A program made the translations under genes and the position numbers. Below are positions 1 through 8,528 of a stretch of DNA of 64,000 bases, piece by piece. Origin of the DNA: Sphingomonas sp. CCH21-G11 (GTDB lineage Bacteria > Pseudomonadota > Alphaproteobacteria > Sphingomonadales > Sphingomonadaceae). The notes under the pieces are model-generated. The model was not told where the DNA came from. It saw only the letters and a program-made list of their open reading frames with translations, and did no database searches. The stretch is from assembly GCF_001555965.1 (NCBI RefSeq), contig NZ_LSHX01000017.1:36477-100476 (forward strand), read 5' to 3'. Every line of letters starts with the position of its first letter. The first letter of the stretch is position 1.

Positions 1-272
1 CAGTAATGGCCGTCATCGGATGCCGGAATGCGCAACGCGCCGCCCCGCGTGCGCTGATCGGCAAAGCCAAGCCGCGCCCCGACATCGTTGACGAAGCCGC
101 CAATCTCGCCACGAAACGCGACGAGGATCGCAACCACCGCCGCGATCGCAATCCAGCCCAGCGCCGAACGGAGGACAAGCGACATATTGGGACGGCGTGC
201 CGCCAGCGACGCGAGAACCAGCACCAGGAACCCGACGCTGCCGATCAGCCCGATGGCCTGTTGTTCATTCAC
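1..272 (-). CDS. Retropepsin-like (clan AA) aspartic protease, N-terminal part
   Basis: The reading frame starts at a GTG (270-272) and runs off the left edge of the window, so only about 90 residues are seen. There are two hydrophobic stretches (about residues 7-25 and 38-52), consistent with an N-terminal membrane anchor. The visible part ends in a DDGHYW-type sequence, which in TIGR02281-like membrane-anchored retropepsins comes just before the catalytic DTGA motif. That motif lies outside the window, so the call rests on this approach sequence and the N-terminal layout. The GTG overlaps the TGA stop of the upstream metallo-hydrolase gene by four bases (GTGA), so translation is probably coupled. 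Role unknown; periplasmic proteolysis is inferred from the family. Confidence 0.6.
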   Translation of the reverse strand, partial: MNEQQAIGLIGSVGFLVLVLASLAARRPNMSLVLRSALGWIAIAAVVAILVAFRGEIGGFVNDVGARLGFADQRTRGGALRIPASDDGHY

Positions 273-1033
273 GGTATCAACTCCATCCCGTCATGGCCGG
301 GCCGGATATGTTCGGGCAGTTCGGCGCAGAGCGTTCGGTAATCCATGCTGTTGTCCATATGGATCAACGCCGCGTGCCGCACGCCAAGCTCGCTTACCCA
401 CGCCACGACCTGATCGAGCGTCGGATGCGTCGGGTGCGGTTCGCGACGCAGCGCATCGACGGCCCAGACGTCGATACTGTCGAACACGCGCCGCATGTCG
501 TCGGTCATTCCGCTGAAATCGGTCGAATATCCGATGCGCTTGCCTTCATGGGCAAAGCACAGCCCGGCACTGGTGATCGCGCCGTGCGGCTGATCGACCG
601 TGGTGACGACCAGGTCGCCGATCTCCATCCGGTCGGGCAGCGGATCGAGCGTCGCGACAGGTGGATAGCCGGCGCGGCCGTGAAAGACATAGGCAAAGCG
701 GGCGCGCAGATCCTCGATCGTCGCCGCACGCGCAAAGCAGCGGACGGGCGCGCCCGAGTTGTGGAACAGCTGGCGCAGATCGTCGATGCCGTGGACATGA
801 TCGGCGTGCGCGTGGGTCCAGATTACCGCGTCGACGCTGGCCACGCGTGCGTCGATCAGCTGCCGGCGCATGTCGGGCCCGGTATCGACGAGCACGCGGG
901 TGCGCTCGGTCGACACGAGGCCAGCGGTGCGCGTCCGCCAGTTGCGCGGCTCGTCGGGATCGCACCGTCCCCAGTCGGCGCCGATGCGCGGCACCCCCGA
1001 CGATGTCCCGCAGCCGAGCAGCCGCAGCTTCAC
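269..1033 (-). CDS. MBL-fold metallo-hydrolase (PhnP-like)
   Basis: A 254-residue cytosolic metallo-beta-lactamase-fold hydrolase. It opens with the LLGCGTSSGVPRIG signature of the PhnP/cyclic-phosphodiesterase-like group and has the metal motif THAHADHVHG (HxHxDH, about residues 75-82). Later conserved positions include STDFSGM and LIHMD. Proteins of this group hydrolyse phosphodiester or related bonds using two metal ions; the substrate cannot be read from the sequence. Its ATG overlaps the tatD stop (ATGA) and its own stop overlaps the next start. It is therefore inside a run of translationally coupled genes (metG-tatD-MBL-protease), an order commonly seen in sphingomonads. RNase Z is a less likely identity because the RNase Z exosite arm is absent. 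Confidence 0.85.
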   Translation of the reverse strand: MKLRLLGCGTSSGVPRIGADWGRCDPDEPRNWRTRTAGLVSTERTRVLVDTGPDMRRQLIDARVASVDAVIWTHAHADHVHGIDDLRQLFHNSGAPVRCFARAATIEDLRARFAYVFHGRAGYPPVATLDPLPDRMEIGDLVVTTVDQPHGAITSAGLCFAHEGKRIGYSTDFSGMTDDMRRVFDSIDVWAVDALRREPHPTHPTLDQVVAWVSELGVRHAALIHMDNSMDYRTLCAELPEHIRPGHDGMELIP

Positions 1034-1836
1034 GCCGTGCCGCTTCCGTCGGGCGCCCCTGCCAGCGTCTTGGCGAACAGGCGGTGGAAATTCGCGCGCG
1101 TCGCGTCCGCCAGCTGCTCGGCATCTTCGCCGCGCAGCTCGGCCAGAAAGCGGCAGGTGTCGGCCACGAACGCCGGCTCGCCCGGCTTGCCGCGATGGGG
1201 CACCGGGGCGAGGAACGGTGCGTCGGTTTCAATCAGCAGCCGGTCGCGCGGCAGCCATTTCGCCGTGTCCTGAAGCGCGCGCGCATTCTTGAACGTCACG
1301 ATCCCCGAGATCGAGATGTAGAAGCCGAGGTCGAGCGCGATCCGCGCGAACGCGGCGCTGGCGGTGAAGCAGTGGATAACGCCGGGAAAGCCCCCCTTCC
1401 CCAGCTCGTCGGTCAGGATTTCGGCGGTGTCGTCCTCCGCATCGCGGGTGTGCACCACGATCGGCAAACCGGTGTGACGGCATGCCGCCAGATGCGCACG
1501 GAATGCCGATTTCTGCCGATCGCGGTCGCTATGCTCGTAATAATAATCAAGTCCGCTCTCGCCGATCCCGACCACCCGGGGATGCGCTGCGCGTGCGACC
1601 AGCTTCTCGGTGTCGACATGCGGATGCGCGTCGGCTTCATGCGGATGAATGCCGATCGTCGCCCAGACATCGGGCTCGCGCTCGGCGACGCCCAGTACGT
1701 CGTCCCACTCATATTCGCGTGTCGAGATGTTGAGCATCGCAACGACCCCTCGATCGCGCGCGCGGGCCAGCACCCCGCCCTGCTGCTCGACGAGCCCCTT
1801 GTAATTGAGGTGGCAATGGCTGTCGGCGAGCTTCAC
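1030..1836 (-). CDS. tatD: TatD family metal-dependent hydrolase/DNase
   Basis: A 268-residue TIM-barrel metallohydrolase. The N-terminal DSHCHLN motif supplies the HxH metal ligands; GESGLDYYY, VVHTRDAEDD, HCFT and ETDAPFLAP follow in the TatD order. TatD proteins are 3'-5' DNases linked to DNA repair and turnover. The start is the GTG at 1834-1836, because the family begins immediately before DSHCH; an open frame continues upstream, but that part is only a shadow of metG. The GTG overlaps the metG TGA (GTGA), so translation is likely coupled to metG, a gene pair seen in many bacteria. Confidence 0.92.
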   Translation of the reverse strand: MKLADSHCHLNYKGLVEQQGGVLARARDRGVVAMLNISTREYEWDDVLGVAEREPDVWATIGIHPHEADAHPHVDTEKLVARAAHPRVVGIGESGLDYYYEHSDRDRQKSAFRAHLAACRHTGLPIVVHTRDAEDDTAEILTDELGKGGFPGVIHCFTASAAFARIALDLGFYISISGIVTFKNARALQDTAKWLPRDRLLIETDAPFLAPVPHRGKPGEPAFVADTCRFLAELRGEDAEQLADATRANFHRLFAKTLAGAPDGSGTA

Positions 1837-3386
1837 ACCGCCTCCGGTTCGGGCAGGACGATGCGCGGGAAAATGGGGGTCGGCGGCGAAAGACGGAAGC
1901 CTGCCGCCTGCTGGCGCACGTACCAGTCGCGATCCTCGAGCGCGGCGTGATCGCGCGCCGCCGCACCCAGCTGGTCGAGCAGCCGGCCCGCCGACCCCGG
2001 AATGACCGGCAGGATCGCGATGGCAAGCTGGCGGATCGCGCGGACGAGCGTGCCGAGCACCGCGTGCATACGCTCGGGATCGGTCTTGCGCAGCGCCCAG
2101 GGTGCCTGCGCATCGATATACTGGTTGCACGCGAATACCGCACGCATCCACGCCTCGATCGCCTGCGACAGTGCCAGATCGGCGAACTGCACCGCAAAGT
2201 CGGCGATCGCATCGTTGACCTGGGTCAGCAGTGCGCTGTCGGCCGGGTCGCCCCGCCCCGCGTCGGGCAATGCGCCATCCAGATTCTTGGCGATGAAGCT
2301 GAGCGTGCGCTGGGCAAGGTTGCCGAAGCTGTTGGCGAGGTCGGCATTGGCGCGGGTCGCGATCGCCTCGTCGCTGAACGTGCCGTCCTGGCCGAAGCTG
2401 ATGTCGCGGAGCAGGAAATAGCGCAGCGCATCGACGCCCACCAATTCGGCGAGTGCGATCGGATCGACCACGTTGCCGGTCGATTTGGACATCTTCTCGC
2501 CGCGGTTGAGCAGAAAGCCGTGGCCATACACCTGGCGCGGCAGCGGCAGCCCTGCCGACATCAGGAACGCCGGCCAGTAAACCGTGTGGAAGCGCACGAT
2601 ATCCTTGCCGATCAGGTGCAGGTCGGCGGGCCAGTAGCGGTCACCCTGTGGCGCGTCCGGATAACCCGCTCCGGTCAGATAGTTGGTCAGCGCGTCGACC
2701 CAGACATACATGACATGCCCCGGACTGCCGGGCACGGGGACGCCCCAGTCAAAACTGGTGCGGCTGACCGACAGGTCGACCAGCCCGCCCTCGACGAAGC
2801 GCAGGATCTCGTTGCGGCGGCTGTCCGGACGAATGAAATCCGGGTTGGCGGCGTAGAAGTCGAGCAGCGGCTGCTGATATTTCGACAGGCGGAAAAACCA
2901 CGTCTCCTCGGTCGTCCATTCGACCGGCGTGCCCTGGGGCGACAGCTTGACGCCCCCTTCCCCTTCGACGAGTTCCTTTTCCTCGTAAAAGGCTTCGTCG
3001 CGGACCGAATACCAGCCTTCATAGCGGTCGAGATACAGGTCGCCGGCGTCCGCCATCGCCTGCCAGATCGCCTGGCTCGCGCGGTGATGATCGGGTTCGA
3101 CGGTGCGGATGAAGCGATCGCACGAAATATCAAGACTGTCGGCCATTTCAATGAAATGGTTAGACATTTCATCGGCAAGCGCACGAACCTCCTTGCCCTG
3201 GGCGCGCGCGGTCTGGACCATTTTCAGGCCATGTTCGTCGGTCCCGGTCTGAAACCGCACGTCGCGCCCCGCCTGACGCTGAAAACGCGCGATCGCATCG
3301 GCCGCGATCATCTCATAGGCGTGGCCGATATGCGGGCGGCCATTGGGATAGTGGATCGCGGTGGTGATGTAATAGGGGTCGGCCAT
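1833..3386 (-). CDS. metG: Methionyl-tRNA synthetase
   Basis: Attaches methionine to tRNA-Met (initiator and elongator). The 517-residue protein has the class I HIGH element (PHIGH, about residues 19-23) and KMSKS at residues 298-302, followed by the helical anticodon-binding domain. The connective region around YSVRDEAFYEE has no cysteine pairs, so this is the zinc-free form typical of alphaproteobacteria. There is also no C-terminal tRNA-binding appendix, which explains the short length. It lies 9 bases after holB and overlaps tatD, within a co-directional run from the carboxypeptidase gene to the left edge. Confidence 0.97.
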   Translation of the reverse strand: MADPYYITTAIHYPNGRPHIGHAYEMIAADAIARFQRQAGRDVRFQTGTDEHGLKMVQTARAQGKEVRALADEMSNHFIEMADSLDISCDRFIRTVEPDHHRASQAIWQAMADAGDLYLDRYEGWYSVRDEAFYEEKELVEGEGGVKLSPQGTPVEWTTEETWFFRLSKYQQPLLDFYAANPDFIRPDSRRNEILRFVEGGLVDLSVSRTSFDWGVPVPGSPGHVMYVWVDALTNYLTGAGYPDAPQGDRYWPADLHLIGKDIVRFHTVYWPAFLMSAGLPLPRQVYGHGFLLNRGEKMSKSTGNVVDPIALAELVGVDALRYFLLRDISFGQDGTFSDEAIATRANADLANSFGNLAQRTLSFIAKNLDGALPDAGRGDPADSALLTQVNDAIADFAVQFADLALSQAIEAWMRAVFACNQYIDAQAPWALRKTDPERMHAVLGTLVRAIRQLAIAILPVIPGSAGRLLDQLGAAARDHAALEDRDWYVRQQAAGFRLSPPTPIFPRIVLPEPEAV

Positions 3387-3395
3387 CGCCTTGCC

Positions 3396-4367
3396 CTAGT
3401 GCATCGTCTCGCCGGGTTGAAGCCCCGTCGGCGCCAGCGTCGCGACTTCGGCGGCCAGCTCGAACACGGTCGTCACCACGTCCTGCGACAGGCCGATCGC
3501 GGCGGCTGCGATCGACCGCGTTCGGGCATAGGCGTCGAGCGCGGTCTTGAGCGCCCCTCCGGATCGGCCGCGCGCCTGCTCCGCGATGAAGCTCGGCGTC
3601 CGCGTCAGAAAGGCTTCATAGCGCGCCTGCGCCGCCTTGCCCGACAGCGCCCCGGCCAGCCGCACCCGGATCACGCTGTCCGGGTCCCCGGTCCGCGCGA
3701 TCTCGGCCAGGTCGCGCTCGATTGCCGCCATGTCGAGCCCGGCAAAGGTGAGCGCGCGGCCCGGGGATCCCGCGCCGGCGCGCACCAGCGCGGCGATCTC
3801 GGCCTCGCTCGCCTCCGGCACCGCTTCGCGCAGCACCGCCGCCATGTCGTCGTCGCCCAGCGCCGCGAAGCGCAGCAGCCGGCATCGCGACCGGATCGTC
3901 GGCAGCAGCCGGCCCGGCGCATGGCTGACCAGGAGGAAAATCGTCCCCGTCGGCGGCTCCTCCAGATTCTTGAGCAGTGCATTGGCGGCGGGGCGTTCCA
4001 GGTCGTCGATCGCGTCGATGACGATCACGCGCACGGGCGACAAGGCCGGCTTGGTCGCCAGAACCGGCTGCAGCGCGCGGACCTGATCGATCCGGATGCT
4101 GCGGGCGATGTCCTGTTCGGGCTTCTCCGGATCCTTGGGGAGGCGCACCAGCTCGCGATAATCGGGGTGCGACCCCGCCGCGATCAGATCGTCGATATTG
4201 GGCAGCGGCGCCGCGCGGGTCAGGATGCGCCGCGCCGCCTCGCGCGCGAAGGCACCCTTCCCCACGCCCTGCGGCCCGGCGATCAGCCATGCGTGATGCG
4301 GCTTGCCCCCGGTCATCGCTGCGTCGAACGCCGCGATCGCGGCCGCATTGCCGCGCAGTAACGTCAT
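3396..4367 (-). CDS. holB: DNA polymerase III delta' subunit (clamp loader)
   Basis: A 323-residue AAA+ protein of the replication clamp loader. It has a P-loop (GPQGVGKGAFA, about residues 31-41), a sensor-region stretch VIDAIDDLERPAANALLKNLEEPP and LVSHAPGRLLPTIRSRC. These are diagnostic of delta' proteins in alphaproteobacteria. It assembles with the gamma/tau and delta subunits in the cytoplasm to load the beta clamp. The ATG overlaps the stop of tmk (ATGA); the tmk-holB pair is a widely conserved arrangement and supports the assignment. Confidence 0.93.
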   Translation of the reverse strand: MTLLRGNAAAIAAFDAAMTGGKPHHAWLIAGPQGVGKGAFAREAARRILTRAAPLPNIDDLIAAGSHPDYRELVRLPKDPEKPEQDIARSIRIDQVRALQPVLATKPALSPVRVIVIDAIDDLERPAANALLKNLEEPPTGTIFLLVSHAPGRLLPTIRSRCRLLRFAALGDDDMAAVLREAVPEASEAEIAALVRAGAGSPGRALTFAGLDMAAIERDLAEIARTGDPDSVIRVRLAGALSGKAAQARYEAFLTRTPSFIAEQARGRSGGALKTALDAYARTRSIAAAAIGLSQDVVTTVFELAAEVATLAPTGLQPGETMH

Positions 4368-4987
4368 GGCAGCAGGTCGGCGATCATGTCGATGATCGCG
4401 GCATGGACGATGTCGGGAGCATCGCCGGCGTCGATCCGGCGCACACGCGCAGGCTCCGCCGCGGCGATCCGGTCGAACCCGGCGGCGACCGCCCGATGAA
4501 ACCCCGCGTCGCGCTCGGCAAAGCGGTCGATCGCCCCGCCGTCGCGCGCGCGCATCCGCGCCGTGCCGGTCGCCTGATCGACGTGGAGCAGCAGCGTGCG
4601 ATCGGGCATCAAACCTCCCGACCCAAAGGCATGGAGCGCGAGGATATCGGCGTCGGCAATGCCCTGCGCACCCTGATAGGCGCGCGTGCTGTCGATGTAC
4701 CGGTCACAGACCACCCAGCGTCCGGCCGCCAGCGCCGGTTGGATCAGCCGTTCCACATGGTCGGCGCGCGCGGCGGCGAACAACAGCGCCTCGCTGCGCC
4801 CGCTCCATCGCCCGACATCGCCCTGCATCAACAGCGCGCGGACCGCCTCCGCGCCCGCGCTGCCGCCCGGCTCGCGGGTCAGCACCGCGTCGATGCCGCG
4901 CGCGGCGAGCGCGTCGACCAGTAACCGGGCCTGGGTCGACTTGCCCGCCCCCTCCCCGCCTTCCAGCGTGATGAAGCGGCCGTTCAA
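4364..4987 (-). CDS. tmk: Thymidylate kinase
   Basis: Phosphorylates dTMP to dTDP in dTTP synthesis. The 207-residue protein begins with the P-loop LEGGEGAGKSTQ (residues 8-19). It has the DR(Y) substrate motif in CDRYIDSTRAYQG and a lid region rich in Arg. The length is usual for the family. Its ATG overlaps the stop of the upstream carboxypeptidase gene by four bases and it overlaps holB in turn, so dacC-like/tmk/holB/metG appear to be one transcription and translation unit. Confidence 0.96.
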   Translation of the reverse strand: MNGRFITLEGGEGAGKSTQARLLVDALAARGIDAVLTREPGGSAGAEAVRALLMQGDVGRWSGRSEALLFAAARADHVERLIQPALAAGRWVVCDRYIDSTRAYQGAQGIADADILALHAFGSGGLMPDRTLLLHVDQATGTARMRARDGGAIDRFAERDAGFHRAVAAGFDRIAAAEPARVRRIDAGDAPDIVHAAIIDMIADLLP

Positions 4988-6153
4988 GCGCCGAACAGCG
5001 ACTTCAGCCCGGCCCAGGCGCGCCCGAAAAAGCCCGCCTCGCCCACATCGGCTTCGGCCACCAGCGGCAACGACTGCGGCGCCATGCCCGGCGCCTGCAC
5101 GACCAGCTGCGCGATCTGCTGGCCCTTGCGGATCGGCGCCTTGATCGGGCCGTCATAGACCACCTTGGCGCTCAACTGCGGCGACAGGCCCGCCGGCAGC
5201 GTGACCGCCAGGTCGCGCGGCGCGACCAGCCCCACGGTCGACTCCGCGCCCAGCTGGACATCGGCGCTTTCCACCCGCCGCCCGGCCTTCACGATCGGGC
5301 GCGATTTCCACGCACCGAAACCCCATTCCATGAAGCGCACCGATTCCTCGATCCGCTGGTTGAAGCTGTTCAGCCCGGCGAGCACCATCACCAGCCGCCG
5401 GCCTTCCTGTTCGGCCGACCCGGTAAAGCCGTATCCGGCCTCTTCGGTATGTCCGGTCTTCAGCCCGTCGGCACCGCGCACGCGGCCCAGCAGGGGATCG
5501 CGATTGGCCTGCGTGATCGCATCGCCCTTCCCCAGCGTCTTGCCCCAGGTGAAGCTGTCCTTGCTGTAGAACTGCTTGTAGAGGCCCGGAAAATCCTGGA
5601 TCGTCCGCGTGGCAAGCCGGGCGAGGTCGCGCGCGGTCACGAACGTCCTGCCCTCGTCGGGCCATCCGTTGGAATTGCCGAACTGGCTGTTGGCCAGGCC
5701 CAGTTCCTTCGCGCGCTGATTCATCAGGTTGACGAACGCTTCCTCGGTTCCGGCAATGCCCTCCGCCAGCACGACGCAGGCGTCGTTGCCCGACAGGACG
5801 ACGATGCCATAGAGCAGGTTCTCGACGCTCACCCGCTCGCCGGGCGACAGGAACATCGTCGATCCCGCTTCCGGCCCATGCCATTTGCGCCAGGTTTCCG
5901 GCCGCACCTCGATCATCTGGTCGAGCTTGATCTCGCCCTTCCTGATCAGGTCGAACGCGACATAGGCGGTCATCATCTTGGCCATCGACGCGGGCGGCAT
6001 CCGCCGGTCGGCGTCCTTGGCATACAGCACCGCACCCGAGGACAGGTCCTCCAGATACGCGACCGGGGCCGGGGTCTGGAAGGGCGGCGTCTGCGCGGTG
6101 GCAGGCGCCAGGGTAGCGAGCAGCGCGAGCGTGGCGAGCGACAATTTCTTCAT
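4984..6153 (-). CDS. dacC: D-alanyl-D-alanine carboxypeptidase (PBP5/6 family)
   Basis: A 389-residue periplasmic penicillin-binding protein that trims the terminal D-Ala from peptidoglycan stem peptides. Visible features: a signal peptide (residues 1-20, ending ATA), the SxxK catalytic motif SMAKMM (about residues 57-62), the SGN triad element and KTGHTEEAGY (KTG). A C-terminal PBP5-C beta domain follows and then a short amphipathic tail, GRAWAGLKSLFGA, typical of membrane-associated PBP5 proteins. It lies 30 bases from the RlpA/SPOR gene and overlaps tmk. The dacA/dacC/dacF symbol cannot be decided from sequence alone. Confidence 0.93.
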   Translation of the reverse strand: MKKLSLATLALLATLAPATAQTPPFQTPAPVAYLEDLSSGAVLYAKDADRRMPPASMAKMMTAYVAFDLIRKGEIKLDQMIEVRPETWRKWHGPEAGSTMFLSPGERVSVENLLYGIVVLSGNDACVVLAEGIAGTEEAFVNLMNQRAKELGLANSQFGNSNGWPDEGRTFVTARDLARLATRTIQDFPGLYKQFYSKDSFTWGKTLGKGDAITQANRDPLLGRVRGADGLKTGHTEEAGYGFTGSAEQEGRRLVMVLAGLNSFNQRIEESVRFMEWGFGAWKSRPIVKAGRRVESADVQLGAESTVGLVAPRDLAVTLPAGLSPQLSAKVVYDGPIKAPIRKGQQIAQLVVQAPGMAPQSLPLVAEADVGEAGFFGRAWAGLKSLFGA

Positions 6154-6183
6154 GGCAATCGGGAACTCGAATGAAAGTGGACG

Positions 6184-6996
6184 TCAGGGCGCAGCGACGA
6201 TCAGCGCGTCCTTGAACCCGCGCGCGACCGCCCGTTCGCGAGCTTTCGCAGCCGCCGCGCGATCAGGCAAGGGCCCGATTCGAACGAGATGAAGCTTGCC
6301 CGCCGCGACCACCTCACCGTCCAGCTCGCGCGCCACGCTGTCGGCCCTTTCGCGGATGGACAGCACGGCAACGCGCACGAAATAGCCGGTTCCCGCGGGA
6401 ACCGCGACACGCGTCGGTTTCGCCACCGACCGTACGGGCGGGGTCGCCCGCCTGCGGGTCGGCGCGGTGACCGAAGGCGTCGGTGCCGATGCGGCCGGCT
6501 GGGCGCGCGCGGCCAGCGTCGCGCGCAGTCCGGCGAGCAAGGCGGGCGGTGAGTCGAGCCGCGCCGCTGCCTTGCCACCCGCCCGCAACGCCGCGCGATC
6601 GGCCGCCGAGGCCACCACCTTGCGCAGCCGCACCGCATCGCCCGCCGCGATGCCGAGCGCGTCGGCCAGCGCGGGGGAAATCGACGCGATCCGCCCGCGG
6701 TCCGCCGCGCCGGCCTGGACGATCGCCAGCACGTTGTGGCCGTTGCCAAGCGCCGTCACCTCGACCACGTCGCCTGCGGCGAGTGCGGGATGGACGACCC
6801 GCATCCCGGCCAGGTCGGACTGCACGCCGACCGGCCCGACCTCGTCATGGCGCGCGGCAGCACCTTCGCCCGAACTGCCGCGCGGTTTGTCCGCCGCGTC
6901 TGCGGGATAAAGCGTGGCGGGCGTGTCCTGTGCTGCCGCAGTGGCCGCGCCCAGCGACAGCAGCGCCGCCAATGTCAGGTCAACGCGCGACTTCAT
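6184..6996 (-). CDS. Exported RlpA-like double-psi barrel and SPOR domain protein
   Basis: A 270-residue exported protein. After a signal peptide (MKSRVDLTLAALLSLGAATAAAQ, first 20 residues hydrophobic) there is a region (about residues 60-130) that follows the RlpA double-psi beta-barrel order: VHPALAAGDVVEVTALGNGHNV, then a DRGRIASIS-like segment. A proline/threonine-rich linker follows and then a C-terminal SPOR domain (YFVRVAVLSIRERA to the end) that would bind denuded glycan at septa. The barrel lacks the usual Asp-His catalytic context, so lytic activity is doubtful. I start at the ATG at 6994-6996; this overlaps mltB by 17 bases. A longer frame to 7023 exists but puts charged residues ahead of the signal peptide. 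Confidence 0.78.
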   Translation of the reverse strand: MKSRVDLTLAALLSLGAATAAAQDTPATLYPADAADKPRGSSGEGAAARHDEVGPVGVQSDLAGMRVVHPALAAGDVVEVTALGNGHNVLAIVQAGAADRGRIASISPALADALGIAAGDAVRLRKVVASAADRAALRAGGKAAARLDSPPALLAGLRATLAARAQPAASAPTPSVTAPTRRRATPPVRSVAKPTRVAVPAGTGYFVRVAVLSIRERADSVARELDGEVVAAGKLHLVRIGPLPDRAAAAKARERAVARGFKDALIVAAP

Positions 6997-8026
6997 CGGC
7001 CAGCAATCCCACCGAAAGCGCATAGAAATTGGAGCAGTTATAATCGAGGATGACCCGGTAGTTGCCGGTCAGCAGATACGCGGTCTGCCCCGGCCCGTCG
7101 GGCTCCAGCAGGGTCGCCAGCACGTCGTCGGCGGGCCATGCGCCATTTTGCGGTACGATTCCCAGCGCCCGCCATTCCGCCATCGTCCGCCACCGGCTGT
7201 GCCGCTCATGCACGCGCGGGCAGCGCGGCGAGACGGTCGCGTTGCCCAGCGCGCCGCGGTCCAGCGTCGCCGGCACGTTCACCGCGACGCCCCAGGGCTG
7301 GCCCTTCCGCCAGCCCGCGTCGACGAGGTAATTGCCGATCGACGCGAGCGCGTCGGCTTCGCTGCGCCAGATATCGGCCGTGCCGTCGCCGTCGCCGTCG
7401 CGCGCCACGCGCAGGTAGATGGAAGGCAGGAACTGGGGATAGCCGGTCGCCCCGGCCCAGCTGCCCTTCAGCCGTTCGCGCGGGATGCCACGATCGATCA
7501 GCTTGAGCGTCGCGATGAATTCGCCCGCGAACAGCTCGCGCCGCCGCCCCTCATAGGCCAGCGTCGCCAGCGCGCGCGGCAGGTCGAAATCGCCGGTATA
7601 GCCGCCATAATTGGTCTCATGCCCCCAGATCGCGACCATGATCGATTCGGGCACGCCAGTGTCGCGCTCGATCCCGGCAAGGCGCGCGCGATTGGCCTGA
7701 TAGGCGACCCGCCCGCGGCTGATCCGCGCCGCATCGACATGCCGCGCGCGATAGGGCGCAAATGCGGGGATCGCCGCGGTCGACCCGCCGCCGGGCTGCG
7801 CGCGGTCGAGCTCGATCACGCGCGGGTTGAGCGTCAGCGTGGGGAAGACCGCGTCGGCGGTTGCGCGCGACACCCCGGCGGCGGTCGCCTGCCCGCGCAG
7901 TTCCTCCAGGTAGCGCGCGAAGCCCGCATCGTCCTGCGCGGGCGCGGCCGGGCCCAGAACGAGCGTCGCCGCACCGACCGCGGCAAGCGTGAACGGGCGA
8001 AATGATGAACGCAGCTTTCTTAACAT
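6980..8026 (-). CDS. mltB: Lytic murein transglycosylase (MltB/SLT_2 family)
   Basis: Cleaves peptidoglycan glycan strands between MurNAc and GlcNAc, leaving 1,6-anhydroMurNAc. The 348-residue protein has a signal peptide, the catalytic Glu in WGHETNYG (E137), then TGYPQFLPS and a GDGDGTADIW Ca-binding-like loop, which together identify the MltB family. It has no lipobox, so it is probably soluble or weakly anchored in the periplasm. It heads the minus-strand envelope/housekeeping run, partly overlapping the RlpA/SPOR gene; a lytic enzyme next to a septal SPOR protein and a carboxypeptidase fits a cell-wall remodelling cluster. Confidence 0.92.
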   Translation of the reverse strand: MLRKLRSSFRPFTLAAVGAATLVLGPAAPAQDDAGFARYLEELRGQATAAGVSRATADAVFPTLTLNPRVIELDRAQPGGGSTAAIPAFAPYRARHVDAARISRGRVAYQANRARLAGIERDTGVPESIMVAIWGHETNYGGYTGDFDLPRALATLAYEGRRRELFAGEFIATLKLIDRGIPRERLKGSWAGATGYPQFLPSIYLRVARDGDGDGTADIWRSEADALASIGNYLVDAGWRKGQPWGVAVNVPATLDRGALGNATVSPRCPRVHERHSRWRTMAEWRALGIVPQNGAWPADDVLATLLEPDGPGQTAYLLTGNYRVILDYNCSNFYALSVGLLADEVAR

Positions 8027-8134
8027 CCCAGTACCCTGCCACAGCCCGCGCGCGCGATGAACCCCCGTTTGGCTCAGGGCGCGACATGCGGCTTGCGCGC
8101 GATCCGAAAGCCGATCAAATGGCCACGCCGGGAC

Positions 8135-8224
8135 GGATGGGTGGCCGAGTGGTTTAAGGCAGCGGTCTTGAAAACCGCCGTGGGTGCAAGCTCACCGTGG
8201 GTTCGAATCCCACCCCATCCGCCA
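8135..8224 (+). tRNA. tRNA-Ser (anticodon TGA)
   Basis: A 90-base serine tRNA with encoded CCA. Acceptor stem GGATGGG (8135-8141) pairs with CCCATCC (8214-8220), then discriminator G and CCA (8222-8224). The anticodon stem GCGGT/ACCGC surrounds the loop CTTGAAA, putting anticodon TGA at 8169-8171. A long class II variable arm and a T arm GTGGG-TTCGAAT-CCCAC follow. It reads UCA (and by wobble other UCN) codons. Confidence 0.97.
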
Positions 8225-8528
8225 CATTTTGAATCGGGCCGGTTCGCAAAGGACAGTTACGCGGAATTACCCCCAGACGTCCTGCTCAAACCTCGCACTC
8301 GATGTCAATAAAAGCATCCAACTATCTATAACAAAAAACGAATTTCCCTCTCAGTAAACCTTTCAGGCCGGTCGCCTTTTGGTCGAGGCGGCGAAGTTCG
8401 GCATTGGACAGGTTTCCGGGCATTTCGTAGACGCGATTTGCCGATGGGATTGAACCGATAACCGGTTCGTTCAAATGTCAAATGGTGTGGGTGTGTGCGA
8501 ACACGCCTGAAAAGGGGGGAAAGCCTGC
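8225..8528. other. Intergenic region between tRNA-Ser and the sugar kinase
   Basis: About 300 bases with no convincing gene. The first half is visibly AT-richer than its surroundings (around 8310-8350) and may hold the tRNA transcript end. Near the kinase, an imperfect dyad AACCGATAACCGGTT (8453-8467, with the palindromic core AACCGGTT at 8460-8467) resembles LacI-family operator cores. It lies about 60 bases before the kinase ATG, so it could be the site of a sugar-acid-responsive repressor. No such regulator is encoded nearby. Confidence 0.4.

Noticed and set aside
269..1033. RNase Z identity for the MBL protein
   Set aside because: The start motif LLGCGTSSGVPRIG is of the PhnP-like group and no exosite arm was seen.
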